Assembly: GCF_009380155.1 (NCBI RefSeq)
Contig: NZ_WHUV01000005.1
Coordinates: 434,001-498,000, forward strand
Source of the DNA: Pseudomonas piscis
GTDB lineage: Bacteria > Pseudomonadota > Gammaproteobacteria > Pseudomonadales > Pseudomonadaceae
Reading direction: 5' to 3'
DNA length: 64,000 bases
Part shown: positions 1 to 8,308 of the stretch, piece by piece
How positions within the stretch are numbered: the stretch's first letter is position 1
How the letters are laid out: each line of letters begins with the position of its first letter
Notes under the pieces: model-generated
What the model was told of the DNA's origin: nothing
The model's input: only the letters and a program-made list of their open reading frames with translations
The model's database searches: none
Position numbers and translations under genes: made by a program

Positions 1-1
1 C

Positions 2-145
2 AGGCCCGACCGGCAAACGGCAGCGCGCGCCGGATCGACCCAGCACCACTTTCACCACAAGGCCCGGAACCTGGACTACACCCTGGGCCCTGGCCAGTTG
101 CAGGAAGTCGGCCTCGAACATCCACTCGACCGAGTAGCCCCATGA
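2..145 (+). CDS. C-terminal end of an unidentified protein (5' end outside window)
   Basis: The second forward frame is open from the window edge to a TGA at 143-145 and encodes about 47 residues that look coding, including a His-rich HHFHHKARN stretch. The stop overlaps the ATG of the next ORF (ATGA), an arrangement typical of translationally coupled pairs. Nothing in the visible tail identifies a family. It could be the end of an effector or a wall-active enzyme, but that is a guess from the tight coupling to an orphan gene. Confidence 0.4.
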   Translation, partial: RPDRQTAARAGSTQHHFHHKARNLDYTLGPGQLQEVGLEHPLDRVAP

Positions 146-756
146 GATCCATCACCGTTACCGAACTGGTCTGCCTGCACCTGCAGGATGCAACGCTCAA
201 GCATTCATCGCTGTTTGGCCTGGAGCGTTTCTCTGCCGCTGAACTTGCGGCAAAAGGCTATGAACGAGTGGGCGATCCGCGGGACTTCCACCTGTATGAA
301 AAAAACTGCGCGACACGCCATCACCAGCGAACACTGGAGGTGGGGTTCAAGTACTACTTCCTTGACCGTCAGCTGGTCGGCAGTGGCTTCAACCTGTCTC
401 CCGGGGCCCGCCTGACGTCCATGCTCAAGTACAGGAAACGCCTTGCGGCACGGGACAACATTCCCCCTTCGCAACTGGCGTTTTATTTCTCGGGCGACAA
501 GAAAGAAGGCGCCGTGATTCTCGATGACCGGCACGTGATGCGCTTCAACCAGTGGAGCCACCAGGGCGCCTACCTGATAGCGACACTGGAGAGCGACCTC
601 GACCTGAGCAACCCGCTGAGCAGGACCGCCACCAAGGCGGTGAAAATGACCCTTGAACATCACCGCCTGGAATCGATACGGGATGGAGCCAGGAATCCCA
701 GGCATCCCGCGGCATTTCGCCAGCTGGCTAAAGCGCTGCACGATGCAAGCATTTGA
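142..756 (+). CDS. Orphan protein of unknown function, coupled to the upstream gene
   Basis: This encodes 204 residues with no signal peptide or membrane segment and no family that I recognise. The protein is mixed alpha/beta in composition with a basic C-terminal part (ALHDASI at the end). Its ATG lies inside the stop of the preceding gene (ATGA overlap), so the two are probably co-translated. Coupling of this kind plus lack of homology is what many effector-immunity pairs look like, which is an inference only. A second, decayed ORF starts inside its last codons at 743. Confidence 0.6.
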   Translation: MRSITVTELVCLHLQDATLKHSSLFGLERFSAAELAAKGYERVGDPRDFHLYEKNCATRHHQRTLEVGFKYYFLDRQLVGSGFNLSPGARLTSMLKYRKRLAARDNIPPSQLAFYFSGDKKEGAVILDDRHVMRFNQWSHQGAYLIATLESDLDLSNPLSRTATKAVKMTLEHHRLESIRDGARNPRHPAAFRQLAKALHDASI

Positions 757-1129
757 CGGGGAACAGATCGTCCCACTGGCAGAAGCGCGTTAGCGCGCCA
801 TTCAAGATGGCCAGCCGCAGGTGCTATCGGCGTTTGACGTGAGCCTGGCCATTCATGCGCACAGTCTCGCAGAGCTGGACAGCGCTGGAGCAAAGGCCGG
901 GGACCCGCCCCTTGCGCCCGATGACAGGGCCTTCCAGGCGGACCGCAGCGGCCGCAAGATCGACCTCACCCTGACTGCCGATTGCGCCAGCCAACAGGGA
1001 GTGAGCCGCTCTGAACTTAAGGCTCCTGAAAACCTAGTACCCCTGGCCCGTCGGCGCAGGGCCGCCCAGGCAGCAAAAACCACCGATCTCCTTTATCCTG
1101 CCCGCCCTTCTGCTGCTTTCGAGTGTTGA
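743..1129 (+). pseudogene. Probable decayed ORF interrupted by an in-frame TAG
   Basis: A reading frame starts with ATG at 743, overlapping the end of the upstream ORF, and runs coding-like until an in-frame TAG at 791-793. The same frame then continues open to about 1129, with a possible internal start at 821. The composition on both sides of the stop looks continuous (EQIVPLAEAR before, RAIQDGQPQ after). I read this as a gene disabled by one nonsense change, or a recently decayed remnant. No family is recognisable, and it may simply be non-coding. Confidence 0.3.
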
Positions 1130-1137
1130 CGCTGTTC

Positions 1138-2451
1138 ATGGATACCCTTGCCCAACTGCGGGCCGGCCAGCTGGCCGGCATCAAGCGCCTGGACCTGTCC
1201 TGTGGCCTGACTGAATTCCCCCGGGAGATCTTCGATCTCGCCGACTCCCTGGAGATCCTCAACCTCAGCGGCAACGCCCTGCACAGCCTGCCCGAGGACC
1301 TGCACCGCCTCAGCCACCTGCGCATCCTGTTCTGCTCGGACAACCTGTTCAGCGAACTGCCGGAATGCCTGGGCCGTTGTGCACACCTGAGCATGATCGG
1401 CTTCAAGGCCAACCGGATCGAGCGGGTACCGGCCGCCGCCCTGCCACCCCAGCTGCGCTGGCTGATCCTCACCGACAACCGCATCACTGAACTGCCGGAC
1501 GAGTTGGGTCGGCGCCCGCTGCTGCAAAAACTCATGCTGTCCGGCAATCGCCTGACCGCGCTGCCGCAAAGCCTGGAGCAGTGCCAGCGCCTGGAACTGC
1601 TGCGGATCGCCGCCAACCACCTGACCGAACTGCCGCCGTTCCTGCTGGCCTTGCCGAGCCTGACCTGGCTGGCCTATGCCGGCAACCCGCTGGAATCCCA
1701 GGTCGATGCCGCTGCCCTGGCATCCACGCCCAGTATTCCCTGGGAGCAACTGGTGCTGGCACAGCGCCTGGGCGAAGGCGCCTCCGGGGTGATCCACCAA
1801 GCGCAGTGGCAGGCTCCCGGGCAGCCAGCGCGGGCTGTGGCGGTCAAGCTGTACAAGGGCCAGATGACCAGCGACGGCTCACCGCTACATGAAATGCACG
1901 CCTGCATCAGCGCCGGCCTGCACCCGAACCTGATCCGGGTCGAGGGCCGCATCGTCGACCATCCCCAGGGCCAGGACGGCCTGGTGATGCAGTTGATCGA
2001 CCCCAGCTATGCCAATCTCGCCGCGCTGCCGAGCCTGGACTCCTGCTCCCGGGACGTCTATCCGGAGGACGCGAGATTCAGCGCCGCGGTCATCCTGCGC
2101 ATGGCCCGGGGCATCGCCTCGGTGGCCGGCCACCTGCACGCCCAGGGCATCACCCACGGCGACCTGTATGGCCACAACACCTTGTTCGATGCCCGGGGCG
2201 ACTGCCTGTTGGGGGACTTTGGCGCAGCGTCGTTCCACGCCCAGGACGACACACCTCAGAGCCAGGCCCTGCAACGCCTGGAAGTACGGGCCTTCGGCAT
2301 CTTGCTGGAGGAACTGCTCGATCGCCAGGATGGCTCGCTGGCCCCAGCGCAGCACCAGGGCCTGCGGGACCTGGTGCAACGTTGCCAGCAACCGCACGTC
2401 CTGGCGCGCCCGGCTTTCGAACAGGTGATCCGCGAGTTGGACAGCCTCTAG
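1138..2451 (+). CDS. Leucine-rich-repeat protein with C-terminal protein kinase domain
   Basis: The 437-residue protein has about seven LxxLxLxxNxLxxLP repeats in roughly residues 15-200, followed by a eukaryotic-type kinase fold. Visible kinase elements are a glycine-rich loop (LGEGASGV), Lys237 in VAVKLYK, the catalytic loop HGDLYGHN (Asp342, Asn347) and the metal-binding DFG (Asp360), so it should be catalytically competent. There is no signal peptide, suggesting a cytoplasmic location. LRR-kinases of this kind occur sporadically in pseudomonads and their targets are unknown. I chose the ATG at 1138; a GTG at 1123 would add five residues. Confidence 0.85.
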   Translation: MDTLAQLRAGQLAGIKRLDLSCGLTEFPREIFDLADSLEILNLSGNALHSLPEDLHRLSHLRILFCSDNLFSELPECLGRCAHLSMIGFKANRIERVPAAALPPQLRWLILTDNRITELPDELGRRPLLQKLMLSGNRLTALPQSLEQCQRLELLRIAANHLTELPPFLLALPSLTWLAYAGNPLESQVDAAALASTPSIPWEQLVLAQRLGEGASGVIHQAQWQAPGQPARAVAVKLYKGQMTSDGSPLHEMHACISAGLHPNLIRVEGRIVDHPQGQDGLVMQLIDPSYANLAALPSLDSCSRDVYPEDARFSAAVILRMARGIASVAGHLHAQGITHGDLYGHNTLFDARGDCLLGDFGAASFHAQDDTPQSQALQRLEVRAFGILLEELLDRQDGSLAPAQHQGLRDLVQRCQQPHVLARPAFEQVIRELDSL

Positions 2452-2522
2452 AAACGACTTCGCCGGCCAGCAGGCCCCCTTGCAGGAGCCCACTGGCCGG
2501 CGAACGGATCGCGCGACGCGGC

Positions 2523-3227
2523 TTAGCCGGCCAGGCCGACGAACATGTCCTGGACGTCGTCGTGGTTATCCAGGCCTTCAAGGAACGCCTCGACTTCGGC
2601 CATCTGCTCATCGCTCAGGCCACTGACCGGGTTCTTCGGCTGGTAGCCCAGCTTGGCCGACAGCACGGTGAAGCCTTGTTCCGGCAGGGCCTTCTGTACG
2701 GCGTCCAGGTCCGCAGGCTCAGTCAGGAACAGGGTGGCGCCCTCTTCGCCCGGCTCGAAATCCTGGGCCCCGGCCTCGATGGCCGCCAGTTCCGGATCGG
2801 CGTCCGGAGTGTCCGGCGAGGCCTCGATCATGCCCACGTGGTTGAAGTCCCAGGACACCGAACCCGAGGCGCCCAGCTGGCCCTTGCGGAAGGCCACGCG
2901 GATTTCCGCCACGGTACGGTTGATATTGTCGGTTACGCACTCGACGATCAGCGGCACCTGGTGCGGGGCGAAACCTTCGTAGGTCACGCGGTGGTACTGC
3001 ACGGTCTCGCCCAGCTGGCCCGAGCCCTTCTTGATCGCGCGCTCCAGGGTTTCGCGAGGCATCGAGGCCTTTTTCGCCTGCTCGACCACCAGCCGCAGGT
3101 GGGCGTTGGTGGCAACATCAGCGCCGTTGCGTGCAGCGATGGTGATTTCCTTCACCAGCTTGCCGAAGATCTTGCCCTTGGCATTGGCTGCTGCTTCTTT
3201 GTGTTTAACCTTCCACTGTGCGCCCAT
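2523..3227 (-). CDS. YebC/PmpR family DNA-binding regulator (TACO1 family)
   Basis: The 234-residue product has the usual YebC/PmpR length and architecture: a basic N-terminal segment (GAQWKVKHKEAAANAKG), an asparagine- and arginine-rich helical part, then two acidic alpha/beta domains. Members either bind DNA as regulators (PmpR in P. aeruginosa represses quinolone signalling) or act on ribosomes to relieve polyproline stalling. The N-terminus resembles the shorter YeeN-like subgroup rather than canonical YebC next to ruvC, so this is probably the second paralogue. It is monocistronic here. Confidence 0.85.
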   Translation of the reverse strand: MGAQWKVKHKEAAANAKGKIFGKLVKEITIAARNGADVATNAHLRLVVEQAKKASMPRETLERAIKKGSGQLGETVQYHRVTYEGFAPHQVPLIVECVTDNINRTVAEIRVAFRKGQLGASGSVSWDFNHVGMIEASPDTPDADPELAAIEAGAQDFEPGEEGATLFLTEPADLDAVQKALPEQGFTVLSAKLGYQPKNPVSGLSDEQMAEVEAFLEGLDNHDDVQDMFVGLAG

Positions 3228-3391
3228 TACTCACTCTCTTTGATCTATGGCGTCGAGTTGGAATTGGCCGACGCGAGGCGCAAGTTTATACGTCCTCTGG
3301 GCCCTGATCGACCAAAAAGTCAGTGGCCGGCCGAGCTCCGGCCCTTGTCGGACTTGCCGGGAGCGCAGCAGCGGCTCCCGGCGCAAGGACC

Positions 3392-4708
3392 TCAGGAGCG
3401 CACCGGCCTGGCCAGCAGGGGTTCGTTGGAGGCCTGCGCAGGCACCGGTTCGACCCCTCTGGGCCGGCTGTTCCAGAACGGCACCAGCAACGATGCCGCC
3501 ACCAGGGCGCAGCCGGCGAACAGCAGGAACACCGTCACCGTATCGAAGTAACCCGGCAACAGGCCGCCGAGGATCGCCCCCACCGAACCGCAACCGTTGA
3601 CGAACCCGGCCGCCGTGGCCCCGGCCCCGGCCGCGCCGAAATCGATGGCCGCCGCGCCGCTGATCATCGAGTCCGGTCCGTACAGGGTCAGGCCCATGAC
3701 GAACAGCAGCGCCACCACCAGCGCTACGCTGCCGCTATGCAGCGCGCCCATGAACAGTCCCAGGCTCAGGGTCAGGGCCAGCAAACTGAGGACGCAGGCC
3801 GGCATGCGCCGAGCGCCGAACAGCTTGTCCGAGGCCAGCCCGATCATGATCGGCCCCAGCAACCCGGCCAGCTCGAAGGCCGTGGGCACGATCGCCGCGC
3901 CGACCTTGCCCACCGAGGGCATCTGCTCGTAGACGATCACCGGCCCCCACAACAGGATCGCGTAGCGCGCCGGCTTGAGCAGGAAGTACGCCAGCCCCAG
4001 CACCAGCACCGTGCGATTACGCAGGATCGCCCGCAGCGGCGCCCAGACCCCAAGGCGACAACCCTGGGCAGGCTCCTGGGCCGTCACCTCCTCCACCGCC
4101 GGCAGGCCCACGTCCTGCGGGGTATTGCGCTGGAAGATGAAGAACAACAACGCGGTCAGGCCCACCACCACTGCACTGGAGATGAACGCTGCATGCCAGG
4201 TTCCCACCAGGGTGTAGGCCCACCAGCCGGCGAAGGGCGAGGCCACCAGGCCGCCAAAGGCGTAGCACGAACTCCACAGGCCCAGGACCCGCCCCCGTTG
4301 CTCGGCGGGAAAGAAGCTGCCGATGTTCTTGCACAGCCCCGACCAGCCAGTGGATTGCGCCAGCCCCTGGACCAGCATGCAGGTGGCGAATATCGGCAAG
4401 GTGGCGAAGCTGCCCATCACCAGCGCCGCGGCAGCGGAAATCAACAGGCCGCCCAGCACCACCACCCGCGGGCCGAAGCGGTCGGCGAACATGCCCCAGG
4501 TGAACTGCCCCACGGCGTAGGCCGCCAGGTAGATGGCATCGAGGTTGGCCATGGCCATCTTGTCGAGGGTGAAGTCGGGATCGTCGGCGATTCCCAGCTT
4601 GGCGACGGAAAAGGCCTTGCGAGTGAAGTAGAAGGCCGCGTAGGCGATCCAGGTGATGGCGAAAATCTGCACGCGCCAACGTTTGATGGTGCCGATCTGC
4701 TTGTTCAT
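3392..4708 (-). CDS. MFS permease of the organophosphate:phosphate antiporter (GlpT/UhpC) type
   Basis: The 438-residue protein has twelve predicted membrane segments. The N-terminal signature of the OPA family is visible (YAAFYFTRKAFSVAK, then DAIYLAAYAVGQFTWGMFADRFG). Characterised members exchange glycerol-3-phosphate or hexose phosphates for phosphate. The gene is divergent from a LysR regulator and about 2.4 kb from phnW-phnX, so uptake of 2-AEP or another small organophosphonate is a reasonable inference, though not proven by sequence. AepP-type 2-AEP permeases would be the obvious comparison. Confidence 0.82.
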   Translation of the reverse strand: MNKQIGTIKRWRVQIFAITWIAYAAFYFTRKAFSVAKLGIADDPDFTLDKMAMANLDAIYLAAYAVGQFTWGMFADRFGPRVVVLGGLLISAAAALVMGSFATLPIFATCMLVQGLAQSTGWSGLCKNIGSFFPAEQRGRVLGLWSSCYAFGGLVASPFAGWWAYTLVGTWHAAFISSAVVVGLTALLFFIFQRNTPQDVGLPAVEEVTAQEPAQGCRLGVWAPLRAILRNRTVLVLGLAYFLLKPARYAILLWGPVIVYEQMPSVGKVGAAIVPTAFELAGLLGPIMIGLASDKLFGARRMPACVLSLLALTLSLGLFMGALHSGSVALVVALLFVMGLTLYGPDSMISGAAAIDFGAAGAGATAAGFVNGCGSVGAILGGLLPGYFDTVTVFLLFAGCALVAASLLVPFWNSRPRGVEPVPAQASNEPLLARPVRS

Positions 4709-4929
4709 CGTGATTCTGACCTCAGGGTGAGTGTGCCGGCAGGATGCAAAGCAAACGCCTGTGTTTTTTGTTGTTGAGCACGGCGGCAGGGCCCTTGTGG
4801 CGGGCGCTGCCGGTCAGACGGGGCCTGTTGCGCTCCCGGGCGGGAGGCTGCGATCGCACGCACAGGCCCCAGGACCCGGTGGCGATCGACCGACCGGTCA
4901 CCGGGCCTTGAAAGATGGAAGCAATTAGC

Positions 4930-4960
4930 AATTAATAAATAAAATCGATTTATCGTATTT
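4930..4960. promoter_or_regulatory. AT-rich divergent promoter region with palindrome, candidate LysR site
   Basis: The 286-bp gap between the permease and the LysR gene is GC-rich except for an AT-rich block at 4921-4975. The block contains the palindrome AAATCGATTT (4942-4951) flanked by ATAAAT and TATCG half-sites. Position and symmetry fit a binding site for the adjacent LysR regulator acting on both divergent genes. The assignment is inference from layout. Confidence 0.4.
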
Positions 4961-4994
4961 CAAATATAAGCCCAGCTTGTAAGAGGTCGTCGTC

Positions 4995-5876
4995 ATGTCG
5001 GTTTCCCATGCGCAGTTGAAAGCCTTCCATGCCGTGGCCGTGCACGGCAGCTTCACCCGGGCCGCCGAGCGCCTGTACCTGACCCAACCGGCCGTCTCGG
5101 ACCAGGTGCGCAAGCTGGAGGAGCGTTTTGGCGTCCTGCTGTTCCATCGCAACAAGCGCTCGGTGCAGCTCACCGACCTCGGGCAGCGGTTACTGGCCAT
5201 CACCCAGCGCCTGTTCGTCGCGGAAGCGGAAGCCAAGGAACTGTTGCAGGACTCCCAGGCCCTGCAGACCGGCAGCCTGGTGCTGGCAGTGGATGCGCCA
5301 GTGCACGTGCTGGCGCAGGTCGCTCGCTTCTGCCAGTTGTATCCGGGGATCAACGTGCGCATCGAGACCGGCAACACCGACGAATCCCTGCTGCGTCTGT
5401 TCAGCTACCAGGCCGACCTGGCCCTGCTGGGACGCGAGGTGGACGACGAACGCCTGTGGTCGCTGACCCTGTGCAATGACCCGATGGTGGCGTTCGTCTC
5501 GCGCAATCATCCCTGGGCCGAGCGCCAGTCCATCTGCCTGGCCGATCTCGACGATACGCCCATGGTGCTGCGGGAAACCGGCTCGGTGACGCGCCAGATC
5601 GTGGAGGCGGAAATGCACCGTGCCGGGCTGCGAATCCGCCCGGCGATCCAGGTCGAAGGCCGGGAAGCGGCGCGCGAGGCGGTGGTGGCGGGTATCGGCG
5701 TGGGCGTGGTGTCGGCGGCGGAGTTCGGTGCCGACTCGCGGATCTGCGCCCTGCCTATCGTCGACTGCCAGCAGCGCATGACCGAGACCCTGGTGTGCCT
5801 GCGCGAACAGCGTTCGCGGCGGATCGTCGCCACCTTCCTCGACCTGGTGCTCGACAACCAACAGTCCCACCCGTAG
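4995..5876 (+). CDS. LysR-family transcriptional regulator (2-AEP permease side)
   Basis: The 293-residue protein has the LysR layout: winged helix-turn-helix in about residues 1-62 (FTRAAERLYLTQPAVSDQVRKLEERFG) and a periplasmic-binding-protein-like effector domain from about residue 90. It is transcribed divergently from the OPA permease and probably controls it. It is similar in overall design to the second LysR protein at 5981-6847, including the REAAREAVVAGIGVGVVS segment, suggesting a shared ligand class, probably a phosphonate such as 2-AEP (inference from neighbours). Confidence 0.88.
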   Translation: MSVSHAQLKAFHAVAVHGSFTRAAERLYLTQPAVSDQVRKLEERFGVLLFHRNKRSVQLTDLGQRLLAITQRLFVAEAEAKELLQDSQALQTGSLVLAVDAPVHVLAQVARFCQLYPGINVRIETGNTDESLLRLFSYQADLALLGREVDDERLWSLTLCNDPMVAFVSRNHPWAERQSICLADLDDTPMVLRETGSVTRQIVEAEMHRAGLRIRPAIQVEGREAAREAVVAGIGVGVVSAAEFGADSRICALPIVDCQQRMTETLVCLREQRSRRIVATFLDLVLDNQQSHP

Positions 5877-5932
5877 CCGCTGTCGAGCCACGGCGAGGCT
5901 GCGCGAAGGTCCGCAGGACCTTGCCCTGGAAC
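5873..5932 (+). repeat. REP-like intergenic repeat, copy 1
   Basis: The segment begins GTAGCCGCTGTCGAG, continues through GAGGCTGCG and ends with the small inverted repeat AAGGTCCGCAGGACCTT. Closely related segments occur at 10887-10927, 56359-56406 (opposite strand), 58661-58710 and, in part, 39930-39975. An oppositely oriented relative (GCCTGCGCCAGCGGCTAC) follows at about 5969-5988, so this is a two-copy inverted arrangement typical of REP-type doublets. Confidence 0.55.
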
Positions 5933-5980
5933 CTCCAGCGCCGCGTCTGCTACGCAGCCGTACACAGCCTGCGCCAGCGG

Positions 5981-6847
5981 CTACCGGGCTTGCGGGGCCA
6001 GACCGATGAAGGCCTGGATCAGCCGCAGCTCCCGGCGCCGCTCCAGGCAGCCGATCATGTGCTGGTTGACCAGGCCCGCGCCACGAATCGGTACCACCCG
6101 CACCCGTGGGTCGTGGCCCACTTCCTGCGAGCTGACGATCCCGACCCCCAGGTGCGCGGCCACCGCCTCGGTCACCGCCTCACGACTGTCCAGCTCCAGC
6201 AGCACCCGGGGCTGCACCTTGGCCAGGGTGCACGCCTCGTCGAAGGTGCGGCGGGTGATGGAGCTGGGCTCGCGCAGCACCATGATCACCTGGTCCAGTT
6301 GCTCGATGGCGATGCCTTCGGCCAGCTCCAGCCATTCATGGCCCTGGGGCACCAGGGCGCACATCCGCGACTGCCCGAGGCTCTGCAGGTGCAGGCCCTT
6401 GCGCTCCTCGACCTCGGTCAGCACCGCCACGTCGGCATGCTCCGAGAGCAGCGCTGCCAGGGTCTCCTGGGCGTTGCCCAGGCGCAGGTTGACGGTCACC
6501 CCCGGATAACGCTCGCGCAGGCTGGCCAGCATCGGCATGACCAGGTGCGGACCGTCCGCCGCTACTTCCAGGCGCCCGGTCAAGAGCTGGCGGTTGGCCT
6601 CGAGCATGGCCTGGGCTTCTTCGGCGAGGCCGAACATGGCGCGGGTGATGGCCGCCAGCTTGGTGCCCTCCTCGGTCAGCTCCACCCGTCGGGCAGTACG
6701 CCGCAGCAGGGTGATCTGGTAGTGCTCCTCCAGGGCCTTGATGTGCCCGGTGACCGCCGGTTGGCTGATGAACAGGCGTCCGGCAGCCCGAGTGAAGCTG
6801 CCTTCACGGGCCACGGCATCGAACGCACGCAGTTGGAACAAATTCAT
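5981..6847 (-). CDS. LysR-family regulator divergent from phnW (PhnR-like)
   Basis: The 288-residue protein carries an N-terminal LysR helix-turn-helix (FTRAAGRLFISQPAVTGHIKALEEHY) and a LysR substrate-binding domain. It is divergent from phnWX, the position of the LysR activator of 2-AEP catabolism in other pseudomonads. I use the ATG at 6847 rather than the upstream GTG at 6862 because LysR proteins normally begin three to five residues before the first helix. The intergenic region holds palindromes suited to LysR binding and a MITE-like insertion. Confidence 0.87.
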   Translation of the reverse strand: MNLFQLRAFDAVAREGSFTRAAGRLFISQPAVTGHIKALEEHYQITLLRRTARRVELTEEGTKLAAITRAMFGLAEEAQAMLEANRQLLTGRLEVAADGPHLVMPMLASLRERYPGVTVNLRLGNAQETLAALLSEHADVAVLTEVEERKGLHLQSLGQSRMCALVPQGHEWLELAEGIAIEQLDQVIMVLREPSSITRRTFDEACTLAKVQPRVLLELDSREAVTEAVAAHLGVGIVSSQEVGHDPRVRVVPIRGAGLVNQHMIGCLERRRELRLIQAFIGLAPQAR

Positions 6848-6884
6848 ATCTATCGGCCCCACTTATGGCAGGCATAACAACAAA

Positions 6885-6917
6885 CAATTTGATTGATGGC
6901 AAGGCAAATTGCAATTT
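6885..6917. promoter_or_regulatory. Candidate LysR operator upstream of phnWX
   Basis: CAATTTG at 6885-6891 is repeated in inverted orientation as CAAATTG at 6905-6911, and the latter is part of a perfect 12-bp palindrome AAATTGCAATTT at 6906-6917. The site begins about 40 bp upstream of the LysR start and lies between that gene and the inserted element. Dyad symmetry with A/T-rich half-sites matches LysR-type boxes in general; the actual binding is not shown. Confidence 0.45.
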
Positions 6918-6929
6918 AGTTGCCGTAGC

Positions 6930-7110
6930 TAGGGTCTGTTGCCATTTCGCCGCGACCGCGCCGGAGCCAGTTTTAGCGCGGGGCTAGGCAAGAGACGCGA
7001 GGTTTGGCCGTCCAAATGAGCCGTCGAGTAACGACGCGCCGCGCTAAAACCGGCCCGTCCCTTCGGGTTGCGCGGCAACGCGGTTTGCGTCGAAACGGCA
7101 ACAGACCCTA
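6930..7110. mobile_element. MITE-like element with terminal inverted repeats and TA ends
   Basis: AGGGTCTGTTGCCATTTCG (6931-6949) is the inverse complement, with one mismatch, of the sequence at 7091-7109. A TA dinucleotide lies at each outer end (6930-6931 and 7109-7110), as expected for TA target duplication. A second, internal 15-bp inverted repeat pairs 6967-6981 with 7039-7053 (one mismatch), so the roughly 180-bp element can fold into a long hairpin. It has no ORF. It sits about 27 bp before the phnW start, so it should affect or supply phnW transcription. Confidence 0.7.
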
Positions 7111-7136
7111 ACTCCCATCATCTTCGAGGACACAGC

Positions 7137-8246
7137 ATGAGCATCGCCGAGCCAATCCTGCTTACCCCCGGCCCCCTGACCACTTCCGCCCGTACTCGCC
7201 GGGCGATGCTGGTGGACTGGGGCTCCTGGGATGAACGGTTCAACCAGCTGACCGCCAGCCTGTGCACGCAATTGCTGGCCATCGTCAACGGCGCCGACAG
7301 CCATCATTGCGTACCCCTGCAGGGCAGCGGCACCTTCGCCGTGGAGGCCGCCATCGGCACCCTGGTGCCGCGGGACGGCAAGGTCCTGGTGCTGATCAAT
7401 GGCGCCTACGGCAAGCGCCTGGCGAAGATCTGCGAAGTGCTCGGCCGTGACTTCAGTACCTTCGAAACCGCTGAGGACGAGCCCACTACCGCCGCCGATG
7501 TCGAGCGCCTGCTGCTGGCCGACCCGTCCATCAGCCACGTGGCGCTGATCCACTGCGAGACCAGCACCGGCATCCTCAATCCGCTGCCGGAGATCGCCCA
7601 GGTGGTCGCCCGCCACGGCAAGCGCCTGATCATCGACGCCATGAGTTCCTTCGGCGCCTTGCCCATCGATGCCCGCGAGATCGCCTTCGATGCGCTGATC
7701 GCCGCGTCCGGCAAGTGCCTGGAAGGCGTGCCTGGCATGGGCTTCGTCTTCGCTCGCAAGGAGTCCCTGGCCCAGGCGGCGGGCAACGCCCATTCCCTGG
7801 CCATGGACCTGCACGACCAGCACGCCTACATGGCCAAGACCGGCCAGTGGCGTTTCACCCCGCCGACCCATGTGGTGGCTGCGCTACACGAAGCCTTGCT
7901 GCAATACAACGAGGAAGGCGGCCTGCCGGCACGCCTGGCACGCTACAGCGACAACTGCCAGGCCCTGTTGCAAGGCATGGGCGAGTTGGGCCTGCGCAGC
8001 TTCCTGCCAGCGGCGATCCAGGCGCCGATCATCGTTACCTTCCACGCCCCACAAGACCCGCGCTACCAGTTCAAGGACTTCTACGAACGGGTCAAGGCCA
8101 AGGGTTTCATCCTCTACCCGGGCAAGCTGACCCAGGTCGAGACCTTCCGCGTCGGCTGCATCGGCCACGTCGACCGCGCCGGCATGCAGGCCGCGGTCGC
8201 TGCCGTGGCCCAGGTGCTGCGGGAAATGGAAGTACTGGATATCTGA
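7137..8246 (+). CDS. phnW: 2-aminoethylphosphonate--pyruvate transaminase PhnW
   Basis: The 369-residue protein is a fold-type I PLP aminotransferase that converts 2-AEP and pyruvate to phosphonoacetaldehyde and alanine. Family marks include the N-terminal ILLTPGPLTTSARTRRAML, the SFGALPIDA segment and the PLP lysine Lys193 in ASGKCLEGVPGMGF. It matches the normal PhnW length. It is followed after 62 bp by phnX, which removes the product, so the two form one catabolic unit. The preceding ATG context (GAGGACACAGC) gives a ribosome-binding site. Confidence 0.95.
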   Translation: MSIAEPILLTPGPLTTSARTRRAMLVDWGSWDERFNQLTASLCTQLLAIVNGADSHHCVPLQGSGTFAVEAAIGTLVPRDGKVLVLINGAYGKRLAKICEVLGRDFSTFETAEDEPTTAADVERLLLADPSISHVALIHCETSTGILNPLPEIAQVVARHGKRLIIDAMSSFGALPIDAREIAFDALIAASGKCLEGVPGMGFVFARKESLAQAAGNAHSLAMDLHDQHAYMAKTGQWRFTPPTHVVAALHEALLQYNEEGGLPARLARYSDNCQALLQGMGELGLRSFLPAAIQAPIIVTFHAPQDPRYQFKDFYERVKAKGFILYPGKLTQVETFRVGCIGHVDRAGMQAAVAAVAQVLREMEVLDI

Positions 8247-8308
8247 TCGCCCCATCACCGTGCCCGCCGGGCACGGCCGTCCTCGCCTCTTGTACAGGTC
8301 CTTGAACG

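Noticed and set aside
2382..3551. Long plus-strand ORF opposite the YebC gene
   Set aside because: It is the antisense of a well-supported gene, with the composition typical of mirror frames in GC-rich DNA.
6896..6912. TGGCAAGGCAAATTGCA resembles a sigma-54 promoter before phnW
   Set aside because: GG and GC elements are separated by eleven bases instead of the strict ten, and the site is part of a palindrome better explained as a LysR operator.
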